From Musicola paradisiaca NCPPB 2511 (GTDB taxonomy: Bacteria; Pseudomonadota; Gammaproteobacteria; Enterobacterales; Enterobacteriaceae), in the NCBI RefSeq assembly GCF_000400505.1, contig NZ_CM001857.1:54220-118219 (forward strand): a DNA stretch of 64,000 bases, written 5' to 3'. A program made the translations under genes and the position numbers. The notes under the pieces are model-generated. The model saw nothing but the letters and a program-made list of their open reading frames with translations. It made no database searches and was not told the DNA's origin. Below are positions 50,481-57,970 of this stretch, piece after piece (positions within the stretch are counted from its first letter, which is position 1; each line of letters opens with the position of its first letter).

Positions 50481-50787
50481 TTCGGCGATATCCTTGAATC
50501 AGCGAGTATGTCTGTCTTGTCTGTCCCTATTCGTCATACGCGATGAAAACTCCTGAACGCGATACGCATGACTCTAATATTCAATAGAGAAAAATTCAAT
50601 CTAATATATTACCGTTAAGTAAATTACCAAAAAATATATTTCGACAATGAAATATATGATCGGTTAACCTCATACCGGCCTATCGCCAGGCTGTGGTTCA
50701 GGCAGGAAGGTTGCGCCGGATGTGTCTCTTTTTACGCGATACGACGGCTCGTTGTTCATGGATTGGCACATTGTCGAAGGAGGGGCT
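50481..50787. other. pecS-pecM divergent promoter region
   Basis: 307 bases with an A+T-rich central part (50565-50665). In D. dadantii PecS binds this interval. Apart from the candidate core at 50531-50543 I see nothing firm. The frame open from 50722 into pecM lacks a ribosome site. Confidence 0.5.
50531..50543. promoter_or_regulatory. Candidate PecS-binding core
   Basis: TCGT-N5-GCGA in the pecS-pecM interval resembles the TCGTATATTACGA core of the PecS consensus as remembered. Match outside the core is poor, so this is tentative. Confidence 0.3.
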
Positions 50788-51660
50788 ATGAGACTTAAGC
50801 ATTTCGCGTTTTACGCGCCCTGTGTCTGGGGGACAACGTATTTTGTCACCACCCAATTTTTGCCGGCCGACAGGCCATTGCTGGCGGCGTTGGTTCGTGC
50901 TTTGCCGCCGGGGCTGATGCTTATCGCCGGTACCTCCATGCCGAGTCGCTATTGGCTGCGGCGCTTGTTTGTCCTGGGGGCGCTTAACATCGGTATTTTC
51001 TTTGTCATGTTGTTTTTCGCCGCCTACAGATTGCCGGGAGGCGTGGTGGCATTGGTCGGCTCTTTTCAGCCGCTGGTGGTGATCGTGTTGTCATGCCTGC
51101 TGTTGGCGCAACCCATCGTGAAGCAGCAGGTGATGGCCGCCGCCATGGGCGGCGCGGGGATTGTGCTGTTGATTTCGTTGCCCGACGCGCCACTGAACCC
51201 AGAGGGCCTGATGGCGGCGATGCTGGCGACATGCAGCATGGCGTCGGGTCTGGTGCTGACCAAAAAATGGGGGCGCCCGCCAGGGATGTCGATGCTGACG
51301 TTCACCGGCTGGCAGCTATTTTGCGGCGGTATCGTTATTCTGCCGCTCCAATTGATGGTGGAGTCGTTTCCGGTTCATTTCTCCCTGATAAATGCGGCCG
51401 GTTATTTTTATCTGGCGATACCTGGGTCGCTGTTGGCTTATTTCATGTGGTTTTCCGGCGTAGAGGCGCATTCGCCGGTCGCTATGTCGATGCTGAGTTT
51501 CCTTAGCCCGCTCGTTGCCCTGTTACTGGGGTTTCTGTTTTTGTCTCAGGGATTGTCCGGCGCACAGCTGCTCGGCGTTGTTCTCATTTTCGGCGCTGTC
51601 ATTGCCGCCCAGGATTTAGCGTTCCTGAAGAGAAAAGCGCAACTCGGGCGTAACGGCTGA
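50788..51660 (+). CDS. pecM: EamA-family exporter PecM
   Basis: 290 residues from ATG 50788 with a perfect AAGGAGG 5 bases upstream. Ten hydrophobic segments in two EamA repeats (start FAFYAPCVWGTTYFVTTQFLP, AYRLPGGVVALVGSFQPLVVIVL, SGVEAHSPVAMSMLSFLSPLVALLLG). Paired head-to-head with pecS as in Dickeya. PecM is required for indigoidine pigment production or export and for full PecS action in D. dadantii (knowledge). No indigoidine synthase gene is in this window. Confidence 0.93.
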   Translation: MRLKHFAFYAPCVWGTTYFVTTQFLPADRPLLAALVRALPPGLMLIAGTSMPSRYWLRRLFVLGALNIGIFFVMLFFAAYRLPGGVVALVGSFQPLVVIVLSCLLLAQPIVKQQVMAAAMGGAGIVLLISLPDAPLNPEGLMAAMLATCSMASGLVLTKKWGRPPGMSMLTFTGWQLFCGGIVILPLQLMVESFPVHFSLINAAGYFYLAIPGSLLAYFMWFSGVEAHSPVAMSMLSFLSPLVALLLGFLFLSQGLSGAQLLGVVLIFGAVIAAQDLAFLKRKAQLGRNG

Positions 51661-52043
51661 GTTGTCGCGTGGCGTAGCGGAATGTCGTCCCCGGATTAAT
51701 CAGCGGCACACCGGAACGGCAGCGCTTTTTTACCCTGTCTTATTCGCGTCTGACCGGGGCGTAAGCCGGTTACTCAGGCCGGGTAAGGCGGGGCGGTTCC
51801 CGCAGTAATGCCTACTTTTTGGGTCTCAACAGACAACCCCCCGGTTTTGGCATGGATTTATTGGCGCGGGATTGACCGGCCTTAAGTTCATTCTTCCATT
51901 TTTTTGCTGTTTTTATCGTTCTGTTCCGGATTTTCAGCCCTAATCCCATTAGCGGGACGGAGAGTCTCCTGAAACGCCGACGCCAGCAATTCCGGATAAA
52001 AATTAAATCTGTTTATTGGCAAAGTGTCCGGAAATAGTAGCGT
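51661..52043. other. 383-base region upstream of the vfm-like biosynthetic operon
   Basis: Begins with the pecM 3' end (TTTTTTACCC near 51726 may end transcription), then A+T-rich sequence. At 51941-51959 lies a motif shared with the vfmE/vfmF interval (listed separately). No gene is supported here. Confidence 0.55.
51941..51959 (+). promoter_or_regulatory. Shared 19-bp motif, copy 1 (upstream of vfmA)
   Basis: TAATCCCATTAGCGGGACG, about 85 bases before the vfmA start. It matches the minus-strand sequence at 57012-57030 at 16 of 19 positions; the first 11 are identical and the three differences are all transitions. Possible binding site of VfmE or another locus-specific regulator. Confidence 0.45.
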
Positions 52044-53021
52044 ATGCGCGAAAATGGGACGGGAGCCGTGCACATTCCATCGGAAACCGGTGTGTTTTGC
52101 CTTAACGCTATCTATCACGATGCACCCTCGGCTATCCGGCGAGTTCCCCTGAGCGAATTGGGTGATTCGCATCGGCTGAAAGCGGGCCAGTGCCGCGTGA
52201 TGGAAAAGTTCTACCAGTTGAGAACGGTGCCTATGCACCCGGCCAGCCATGAAGTGATGCTGGAATCGGTTGTGGCTAGTTTGGCGGCAGAATGGCCCGA
52301 ATTACGCCAGCGGGAAGGGGTGGTGATTTATGCCAAAACACAAACCCACAACACCTTTTTCGATCGGGACTGGCTGGGTAGTATTCTTATCCGGCAGCGG
52401 CTCGCCAACTGGGATGTCATGACGCTGAGCCTGAATCATTGCGCTTCCGCGCTATCGGCATTGCATTTGATCAGGCAAGGGGCGGTAAGGCGAAATATAC
52501 CAATTATTGTATTAACGGGAGAGAAGGCGTTTCATCCCGAAATAAATCGTTTCACCGTTGGCGTACAAGGAGAATTACCTGTCGCCGCATTATTTAATGC
52601 GCGGCACAGCCCTTGGCAGGTCACGTTTACAGCGGTAAAGCATTTAAGCCGGTTTTATAACAATGCCGACAATATGACCCGTCAGGAAAAAGCGGATCTC
52701 AATGATTGTTTGTTGGGAGAATTATGCGATTTTGTTTCGCATTCCGTCAGGCTGTCGGGAATAAACCCGGAAGACGTGGATTATTTCGTACCCTGTAATC
52801 TTAATCTTCCATTACTTAATCAAATGGCGGCGCGTTTGAATATTGGCGGGCGATTATTCGATGGCAATGTTGCCGATTATGGACATCTTTATTGTTCCGA
52901 CGTGTTATTTAATTTTTCTTCATTACTTAAGACAACCAGTCGCGCGAGAAACTATTTCTGTTTTTCCATCGGGATGGGCGTCACGCTTTCTTGCGCACTG
53001 ATACAGCACACAGATATTTAA
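52044..53021 (+). CDS. vfmA: KAS III-like condensing enzyme or acyltransferase of the Vfm locus
   Basis: 325 residues of the thiolase/KAS III (FabH) fold: VIYAKTQTHNTFFDRDWLGSIL, active-site cysteine Cys133 in LSLNHCASALSALHL, and the C-terminal VDYFVPCNLNLPLLNQMAARL. The usual catalytic His (HQAN motif) is replaced by Cys251 (PCNLN), and the usual Asn (YGNTSA) by His281 (YGHLYCSD). It may therefore transfer an acyl group to an acceptor rather than do a normal decarboxylating condensation. First gene of a five-gene run with ACP next. The ribosome site is weak (GGAA). Letter A is from remembered colinearity with the Dickeya vfm cluster. Confidence 0.7.
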   Translation: MRENGTGAVHIPSETGVFCLNAIYHDAPSAIRRVPLSELGDSHRLKAGQCRVMEKFYQLRTVPMHPASHEVMLESVVASLAAEWPELRQREGVVIYAKTQTHNTFFDRDWLGSILIRQRLANWDVMTLSLNHCASALSALHLIRQGAVRRNIPIIVLTGEKAFHPEINRFTVGVQGELPVAALFNARHSPWQVTFTAVKHLSRFYNNADNMTRQEKADLNDCLLGELCDFVSHSVRLSGINPEDVDYFVPCNLNLPLLNQMAARLNIGGRLFDGNVADYGHLYCSDVLFNFSSLLKTTSRARNYFCFSIGMGVTLSCALIQHTDI

Positions 53022-53033
53022 TAGGAGAAGGGT

Positions 53034-53300
53034 ATGTCTGCGACATTAGCGGTAATTCAACAGGCATTACGTGAAGTTATGGATAACGATGAGATTGAAA
53101 TTAATGAAAGTACGGATTTGGATAATGATCTCGATCTGGATTCCGTGATGTTCGTGCAATTTCTGTTAACGCTGGAAGATAAAATTGAAGGCCTGCTGTT
53201 CGACCCCGACCAGATTAATATGGAAACCTTTAGTACAGTCGGCGGCCTGATTTCATGGCTGAATAGCAATGTCATGCAGGAGGTGCGTCATGTCGGCTGA
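53034..53300 (+). CDS. vfmZ: Acyl carrier protein of the Vfm locus
   Basis: 88 residues, strongly acidic. The phosphopantetheine serine is Ser37 in LDLDSVMFVQFLLTLEDK, a close variant of the ACP DSL motif (DSV). It would carry the growing or activated signal precursor, loaded by the PPTase at 63400. AGGAGAAGGG ribosome site; 12 bases after the KAS III-like gene; its 3' end overlaps the next gene by 11 bases. The letter Z is from memory and less certain than the function. Confidence 0.8.
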   Translation: MSATLAVIQQALREVMDNDEIEINESTDLDNDLDLDSVMFVQFLLTLEDKIEGLLFDPDQINMETFSTVGGLISWLNSNVMQEVRHVG

Positions 53301-53901
53301 GCATATCGGGCAAATCTGGACGGCCTTCCGTGATCGTCCGTTGGCGGAGGCGCTGACGTTGTTGCTGCAACCCGCATCCGGCGCCAGGCATTATCTTCAT
53401 CAGATAGGCTACCAGATTCAGGAAATCGGCCGGATCCCTGACGCGGGCCAGCCGCAACGGCTGTTCGACCGGGTATTGACGCACCTGGAGTTGGATGTGG
53501 TGCGGAGTCAGGAGACGCTATCCCTGCCGGCTCATTTCCCTTTGCTGGTCTGTGTGGCGCGGCTCGGCATTCTGGCTCGCATGCAGGCCATGAGCTGGCA
53601 GCACTTATCCGGCAGAACCAGCTTCGGCGCCAAAACGACCCGGCACCAACTGATTAAGGCCAGTTTCGCCGATGTGGCGGGCAGGGCCGCGCTGCTGTTG
53701 GAACAGCAGCAGCAGCGCCTGCAAGCGGGCGATATGCTTGGCCTGGAGGACGACCATTACCAGATCACGCAGCTTAGCAATGACGCGGAGAAAATGATGG
53801 GCGGTCACGGTTTTCTGCTCGGCAATACCCATAGCCTCTCCTATTTTTCCATGATGCTGTACAGCATCTACGGCAAGGCCAGTTGCCTGGCTGCAGCCTG
53901 A
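53290..53901 (+). CDS. vfmB: Stand-alone acyl-CoA dehydrogenase-like C-terminal domain
   Basis: 203 residues from ATG 53290 with AGGAGG upstream. Helical throughout; RHQLIKASFADVAGRAALLLEQQQQRL and DAEKMMGGHGFLLGNTHSLSYFSMM match the C-terminal helical domain of acyl-CoA dehydrogenases (the Q-x-x-GG-x-G-Y/F segment that contacts FAD). The N-terminal helical and central beta domains, which make most of the flavin and acyl site, are absent, so this is about half the usual length. It may pair with a partner, act on the ACP-bound acyl chain, or be non-redox. The ACP gene overlaps it by 11 bases. The letter B is from remembered order. Confidence 0.6.
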   Translation: MSAEHIGQIWTAFRDRPLAEALTLLLQPASGARHYLHQIGYQIQEIGRIPDAGQPQRLFDRVLTHLELDVVRSQETLSLPAHFPLLVCVARLGILARMQAMSWQHLSGRTSFGAKTTRHQLIKASFADVAGRAALLLEQQQQRLQAGDMLGLEDDHYQITQLSNDAEKMMGGHGFLLGNTHSLSYFSMMLYSIYGKASCLAAA

Positions 53902-53921
53902 CGACCGGTAAGGAAGCGAGA

Positions 53922-55283
53922 ATGGGCCTGATTTCGCGAGTGATGACCCGCCGAACATCGTCTGTGCACGGCGATGTGCTCCAGATCGTCGTGTTGGCAT
54001 GGCCGATGATGGTGACTGCCATTGTCGTTTCCCTTTCCCAGAATCTGCAGATCGCGATATTGGGAAACGGGGCGGAAAGCCAGACATTGTCGACGCTTTC
54101 TTTGTTGCAACCGTTCAATTTTCTGTTTATCGCCATTATGGAATGCGTGGCGATCACTAATCAGGTGTTTAGCGCCCGTTCCCGACATGACTGGCCCCGT
54201 GGCCGCATTTGGCACAGCACGTTGCTGTCCGGGGGATTGGGGCTGCTGGCCACAACGGCGGCGGCGGCGCTGTGCTATCTGCTGGCCTCTCCGTTGTCGA
54301 GCTGGATGGGGAGTTCGGATCCGTCGCTGATGCGCTCCTCGGCCCCCTGGTATCTGCTTTCCATGACGCCTTTCATGTTGCTGGAGGTGGGGAATGCCGC
54401 GTTACGCGGTCAGGGCCGTACCGCGGCGGCCATGCTGCTGATGTGCGCTTACATCCTGGGCAACGCCCTGCTGTGTTTTGTGGGTTTTCAGCACTATCAG
54501 TTGGGGTTCGATGCCGTGCTGCTGGCAAACGCCGTCGCCGCAGCGCCGTTGCTGCCGCTGGTTTTTGTTCTGGTACGCCGTCAGGCGCGCACCGCCGACC
54601 GGCCTGACGATCGCCCGCAGGCGTTTTTGCCCCGGCTATTGGCGTTGCTGACCAATGCCGGCATCCCGGTGTTTTTCTCCATGGTGGTGGTTTTCTTCAG
54701 TTCGATGGTGATCTTTCCGATGGTGGCCCGCGCGGGAGAAGGGATGTTGCCGGCGTTCCTGATCGTTATCAAGCTGCGGGCTTTTTTCATCATCCCTGCC
54801 GTGGCATTGGGATCCGCCATCGCCATTTTGTCTAATCAACGCTTGAAAACGGCTTCGGTCGTGGCGCTGGCTGGGTTGTTGAAAAGTGGGTTATGGCTGG
54901 TTGTATTGGTCTGTTTGTGCCTGACGTTGGCGGTGGGGGCGATCCGTACCGGCGTACTGGATGGGTTGTCCAACGATGCGGTGATCCGTCATGCCAGCCA
55001 GACGGTGCTGTTGTTGCTATTGCCTACGTTTTTCCTGACGTCGTTGGTGGCGGCGTTGCAGACGCTGCTGGAGCAGTTAGAACGGGGAAAGCGCGTGTTG
55101 TTATTTACCCTGGTTCTGGAACTCGCCATGGCGGGCGTCGTGCTGACCACCAGGTCGTACTTTGATGACATTAGGGCGCTTGCCGGTCTGATGGTGTCTT
55201 TTAGCGTGCTGTATGCGGTAGTTTTCCTGCGAGAGTATCGCTTGTTATTGAAATCATTGGGGGAGCGGGATGCTGCTGTATGA
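53922..55283 (+). CDS. vfmC: MATE family efflux protein of the Vfm locus
   Basis: 453 residues from ATG 53922 with AAGGAAG 6 bases upstream. Twelve hydrophobic segments in two repeats; VLQIVVLAWPMMVTAIVVSLSQNLQIAILGN and LQPFNFLFIAIMECVAITNQVFSARSR are characteristic. Na+ or H+-driven exporter; candidate for exporting the signal or a pathway by-product. Last 14 bases overlap the hydrolase gene. Letter C is from remembered order. Confidence 0.85.
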   Translation: MGLISRVMTRRTSSVHGDVLQIVVLAWPMMVTAIVVSLSQNLQIAILGNGAESQTLSTLSLLQPFNFLFIAIMECVAITNQVFSARSRHDWPRGRIWHSTLLSGGLGLLATTAAAALCYLLASPLSSWMGSSDPSLMRSSAPWYLLSMTPFMLLEVGNAALRGQGRTAAAMLLMCAYILGNALLCFVGFQHYQLGFDAVLLANAVAAAPLLPLVFVLVRRQARTADRPDDRPQAFLPRLLALLTNAGIPVFFSMVVVFFSSMVIFPMVARAGEGMLPAFLIVIKLRAFFIIPAVALGSAIAILSNQRLKTASVVALAGLLKSGLWLVVLVCLCLTLAVGAIRTGVLDGLSNDAVIRHASQTVLLLLLPTFFLTSLVAALQTLLEQLERGKRVLLFTLVLELAMAGVVLTTRSYFDDIRALAGLMVSFSVLYAVVFLREYRLLLKSLGERDAAV

Positions 55284-56271
55284 TCTGTGCTATCCCCTGC
55301 TGTGGCTGTTTGCGCAGGTTCATTACAGTTATTACCGCGTACTGGTCTGGTTGAAACGGCGGCCTTCGTTATTGCTGCGGATAAAAATCAAACCCGATAC
55401 CCATTACCAGCAGGTTTGCCACCGGTTACGCATGGCGGATCTCTGGCTGTTGCAACGATTTTCTCAGCGTCTGGCAGCCGGGTATTTGCTGCGTTTGTTT
55501 GAGTCAACCCGCTATTTTTCTTACAAGCAGATGGATCGCGATTACCTGGCGGCATTTGATCAGGAAGAACTGCTGTTTCAGCGTCGGCGGGTGTGCGTTT
55601 TCCGTTGGTTTCCAGCACGGGGCGCGCCGCTGAGAAATGTGCTGCTGGTGCATGGCTGGGAGGGGCGCGGCATCATGTTTCGCCCGTTGTGCGAGGCGTT
55701 GAAAGCGCAAGGGTTCGGCATCGTGATGCCGGATCTGCCAGCGCATGGGGTGTCGGAAGGGGATCGCGTGTCCAACTATGAGTTGGCGGAACTGGTGCTT
55801 ATGCTGGGGAAGCAGTATGGGCCGTTCGACGCGGTGATCGGCCATTCCAGCGGAGGACTTATTAGTGCGTTGGCCATGGTACAAGGGCTCGCCGCCGAGC
55901 GGCTGGTGCTGTTGGCGAGCCCGGATAATCTGGGCGCGATGATTGATCGCTTTCTGGCGGGAACGGGAGTCGCGCCCGCGTTGGCGGTGCCGATGAAAGC
56001 GCTGTATGCGCAGCGTTTCGGCTTTCATCCAGACAACGTCGGGCCGGAAATTTACCGTTCGCTGTTCTGCCCGGCGTTGATTTGCCATGATTTGCAGGAT
56101 GCCAGGGTTGCGCCGCAGACTGCGCAGACGCTGCATGGCGCCTTACGTTGCAGCGAACTGTTTTATACCCGAGGCTTGGGCCACCTGGGTATTTTACGCA
56201 GTCCTCTGGTACACCGGCGTATTCTGGATTTTCTGGCTGTGACGCCCCCGGGTCAGTTGGCGATATTTTGA
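55270..56271 (+). CDS. vfmD: Alpha/beta hydrolase of the Vfm locus
   Basis: 333 residues. A membrane-proximal N-terminal segment (LLYDLCYPLLWLFAQVHYSYY) is followed by an alpha/beta hydrolase core: HGWEGRG oxyanion loop near 128, nucleophile Ser in GHSSGG near 196, acid in HDLQDARV near 280, His in GLGHLGIL near 307. Could hydrolyse the thioester that releases the signal from the ACP, or turn the signal over. GGGGGAG ribosome site; overlaps the MATE gene, and its last 19 bases overlap the convergent AraC gene. Letter D is from remembered order. Confidence 0.75.
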   Translation: MLLYDLCYPLLWLFAQVHYSYYRVLVWLKRRPSLLLRIKIKPDTHYQQVCHRLRMADLWLLQRFSQRLAAGYLLRLFESTRYFSYKQMDRDYLAAFDQEELLFQRRRVCVFRWFPARGAPLRNVLLVHGWEGRGIMFRPLCEALKAQGFGIVMPDLPAHGVSEGDRVSNYELAELVLMLGKQYGPFDAVIGHSSGGLISALAMVQGLAAERLVLLASPDNLGAMIDRFLAGTGVAPALAVPMKALYAQRFGFHPDNVGPEIYRSLFCPALICHDLQDARVAPQTAQTLHGALRCSELFYTRGLGHLGILRSPLVHRRILDFLAVTPPGQLAIF

Positions 56272-56810
56272 ATGTTATCCAACAGAACATGGCGCGAAAA
56301 CAGGTGACGCTGCCGACCGAAAATAATATCGAAGCTGGTATTGTTAATAACGCGGGCGGCTTCTTTATCCTGAAACACGGCCTTACGGTATTTCAGCGGT
56401 GGAATATTGTAGGTTTTGGTAAAGCAGCGCGAGAAATGAGGTAACGACGAAAATCCACAGGCATAGCAAATATCGGTTAACGACCAGTTGGGGGAAATAT
56501 GGATGATTTCCTTCGCTAACGTCAGGCGGACGCGCCAGATCCAACGCATGGGTGTAATATTATATATCTGATTGAATAATCTGCAGATGTCGAATTTCGA
56601 TTTTCCACTGACCTGTTCAAGATTTTCCAGCGTAATATTGTTACCGATGTTGTCTATAATATAGTCGATAATCACCGCCAGATTGGTGGCTTTGCTGCTG
56701 GATGCCAGCGTTTTGCGTAATTGCGGATGCCGGCGATACATATCCTGAATGAGATTATTATTGAAACTGTCGTTATCCAGTGTGTGAGCGTATGTATTCT
56801 GTAGGTTCAT
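56253..56810 (-). CDS. vfmE: AraC family regulator VfmE
   Basis: 185 residues, mostly an AraC DNA-binding domain (residues about 55-150) with the two helix-turn-helix motifs ITLENLEQVSGKSKFDICRLFNQIYN and SLTDICYACGFSSLPHFSRCFTKTY. The N-terminal part is too short for a sugar-type sensor domain. A C-terminal tail of about 30 residues follows. In Dickeya, VfmE is the activator that links the Vfm signal to plant-cell-wall-degrading enzymes (knowledge). Convergent with, and overlapping, vfmD. Low-G+C codon use compared with vfmD. Confidence 0.85.
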   Translation of the reverse strand: MNLQNTYAHTLDNDSFNNNLIQDMYRRHPQLRKTLASSSKATNLAVIIDYIIDNIGNNITLENLEQVSGKSKFDICRLFNQIYNITPMRWIWRVRLTLAKEIIHISPNWSLTDICYACGFSSLPHFSRCFTKTYNIPPLKYRKAVFQDKEAARVINNTSFDIIFGRQRHLFSRHVLLDNIQNIAN

Positions 56811-56989
56811 GGTGTCATCCCAAAATAATTTCCTCGTATCTGGATCCGGCTACAGACGAATATCCATACAACGGTGAGGGGTTGTTAATTATTGTCCTTA
56901 CAGCAACGAGCAAACGATTTAACGCAAATAACATGCCATGTATGGAAAGCCGGTATATCAAGGGAATTCGTTACGATTTTTGGTAAATA

Positions 56990-57005
56990 GTCCCATTCTT
57001 GGGAC
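56990..57005. repeat. Inverted repeat in the vfmE-vfmF interval
   Basis: GTCCCA-TTCT-TGGGAC, perfect 6-bp arms, immediately next to a second palindrome CGAAA-TTCG-TTTCG. Operator or RNA hairpin; function unknown. Confidence 0.55.
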
Positions 57006-57011
57006 GAAATT

Positions 57012-57030
57012 CGTTTCGTTAATGGGATTA
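57012..57030 (-). promoter_or_regulatory. Shared 19-bp motif, copy 2 (vfmE/vfmF interval)
   Basis: On the minus strand it reads TAATCCCATTAACGAAACG, identical to copy 1 (51941-51959) except for three transitions. It lies about 200 bases from the vfmE start and 230 from the vfmF start. Confidence 0.45.
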
Positions 57031-57258
57031 TTGTTCCGTAAATGGTGGAAGCAGCGGTGCGGCGTGAAATAGGACGGTATTGTCCGTCAGGTAGCGGAGA
57101 AACCTATCCGGCGAGAAAATGTAGAGGGAGGGCGTTCGGTGTTTTTCAGGAGAATTTTGCGTATTCTTAAAACCAGAGATAAAAAGTAATCGCAAGAAAG
57201 ACTATAAGATATCATCGGCCGCGGAAGGCTGATTTTATTTATATTCTGAGGATTTCCC

Positions 57259-57966
57259 ATGACGGTGCTGGTTCAACTTGATAATGTGCATAAAATCTTC
57301 CTTACCGATGAAATCGAGACTCATGCCCTTAGCAAGATAAATCTCTCCATTCATTCGGGTGAGTACGTTTCCATTGCCGGCCCGTCCGGCTGCGGCAAGT
57401 CTACGCTATTGTCGATTATGGGATTGCTGGATACGCCTACCGAAGGGCACTACTGGTTGAATGGTACGGATATCGAATTTATCAGCCGTAAGGAGATGGC
57501 GCGCCTGCGCAACAGAGAAATCGGTTTTATCTTTCAGTCTTTCAACCTGATAAGCGATCTGACCATTGAGGAAAATGTCGCATTGCCATTGACTTACCGT
57601 AATGACATCTCCCGTTCGGAGCAAAAAGCGCGGGTGATTCAGGCGTTGGAGAAGGTCGGTATGTCCCACCGTGTGCGGCATTATCCCTCCCAGCTTTCCG
57701 GTGGCCAACAGCAGCGGGTGGCTGTGGCTCGCGCCATCGTTGGGCGGCCTTCGTTGCTGTTGGCCGATGAGCCGACCGGCAATCTGGATTCCGCCAACGC
57801 TGAAGCGGTAATGAACATTTTGGACGAATTACATCAGGACGGTGCAACCATTTGTATTGTGACCCACGATCCCCGATCTGCCATGCGCGCTCAGCGCACC
57901 ATTGTGCTGTCCGACGGGCAGGTGGTGGCTGATGGCGGGAACAGCCAACTGCTGCAGGCGGTATAA
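57259..57966 (+). CDS. vfmF: ABC transporter ATP-binding protein (MacB/LolD type)
   Basis: 235 residues. Walker [10 protein letters not shown] near 41, Q-loop FIFQSFNLI, signature [14 protein letters not shown] near 140, Walker [14 protein letters not shown], switch His in VTHDPR. The [20 protein letters not shown] start is that of MacB-type export ATPases. Works with the next gene as an export or mechanotransmission system, possibly for the signal. GAGGA ribosome site; gene G starts 4 bases after its stop. Symbol by remembered vfm order. Confidence 0.85.
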   Translation: MTVLVQLDNVHKIFLTDEIETHALSKINLSIHSGEYVSIAGPSGCGKSTLLSIMGLLDTPTEGHYWLNGTDIEFISRKEMARLRNREIGFIFQSFNLISDLTIEENVALPLTYRNDISRSEQKARVIQALEKVGMSHRVRHYPSQLSGGQQQRVAVARAIVGRPSLLLADEPTGNLDSANAEAVMNILDELHQDGATICIVTHDPRSAMRAQRTIVLSDGQVVADGGNSQLLQAV

Positions 57967-57970
57967 CAGC

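Larger units (their letters stand above)
56811..57258. other. 448-base vfmE-vfmF divergent regulatory region
   Basis: A+T-rich. Contains GTCCCA-TTCT-TGGGAC (56990-57005), CGAAA-TTCG-TTTCG (57005-57018) and the shared 19-bp motif at 57012-57030. The plus-strand frame 56780-56986 runs through the vfmE start and is not coding. Confidence 0.55.

Noticed and set aside
56780..56986. Plus-strand 68-codon frame in the vfmE-vfmF interval
   Set aside because: No ribosome site, overlaps the vfmE start, and the translation has no recognisable features.
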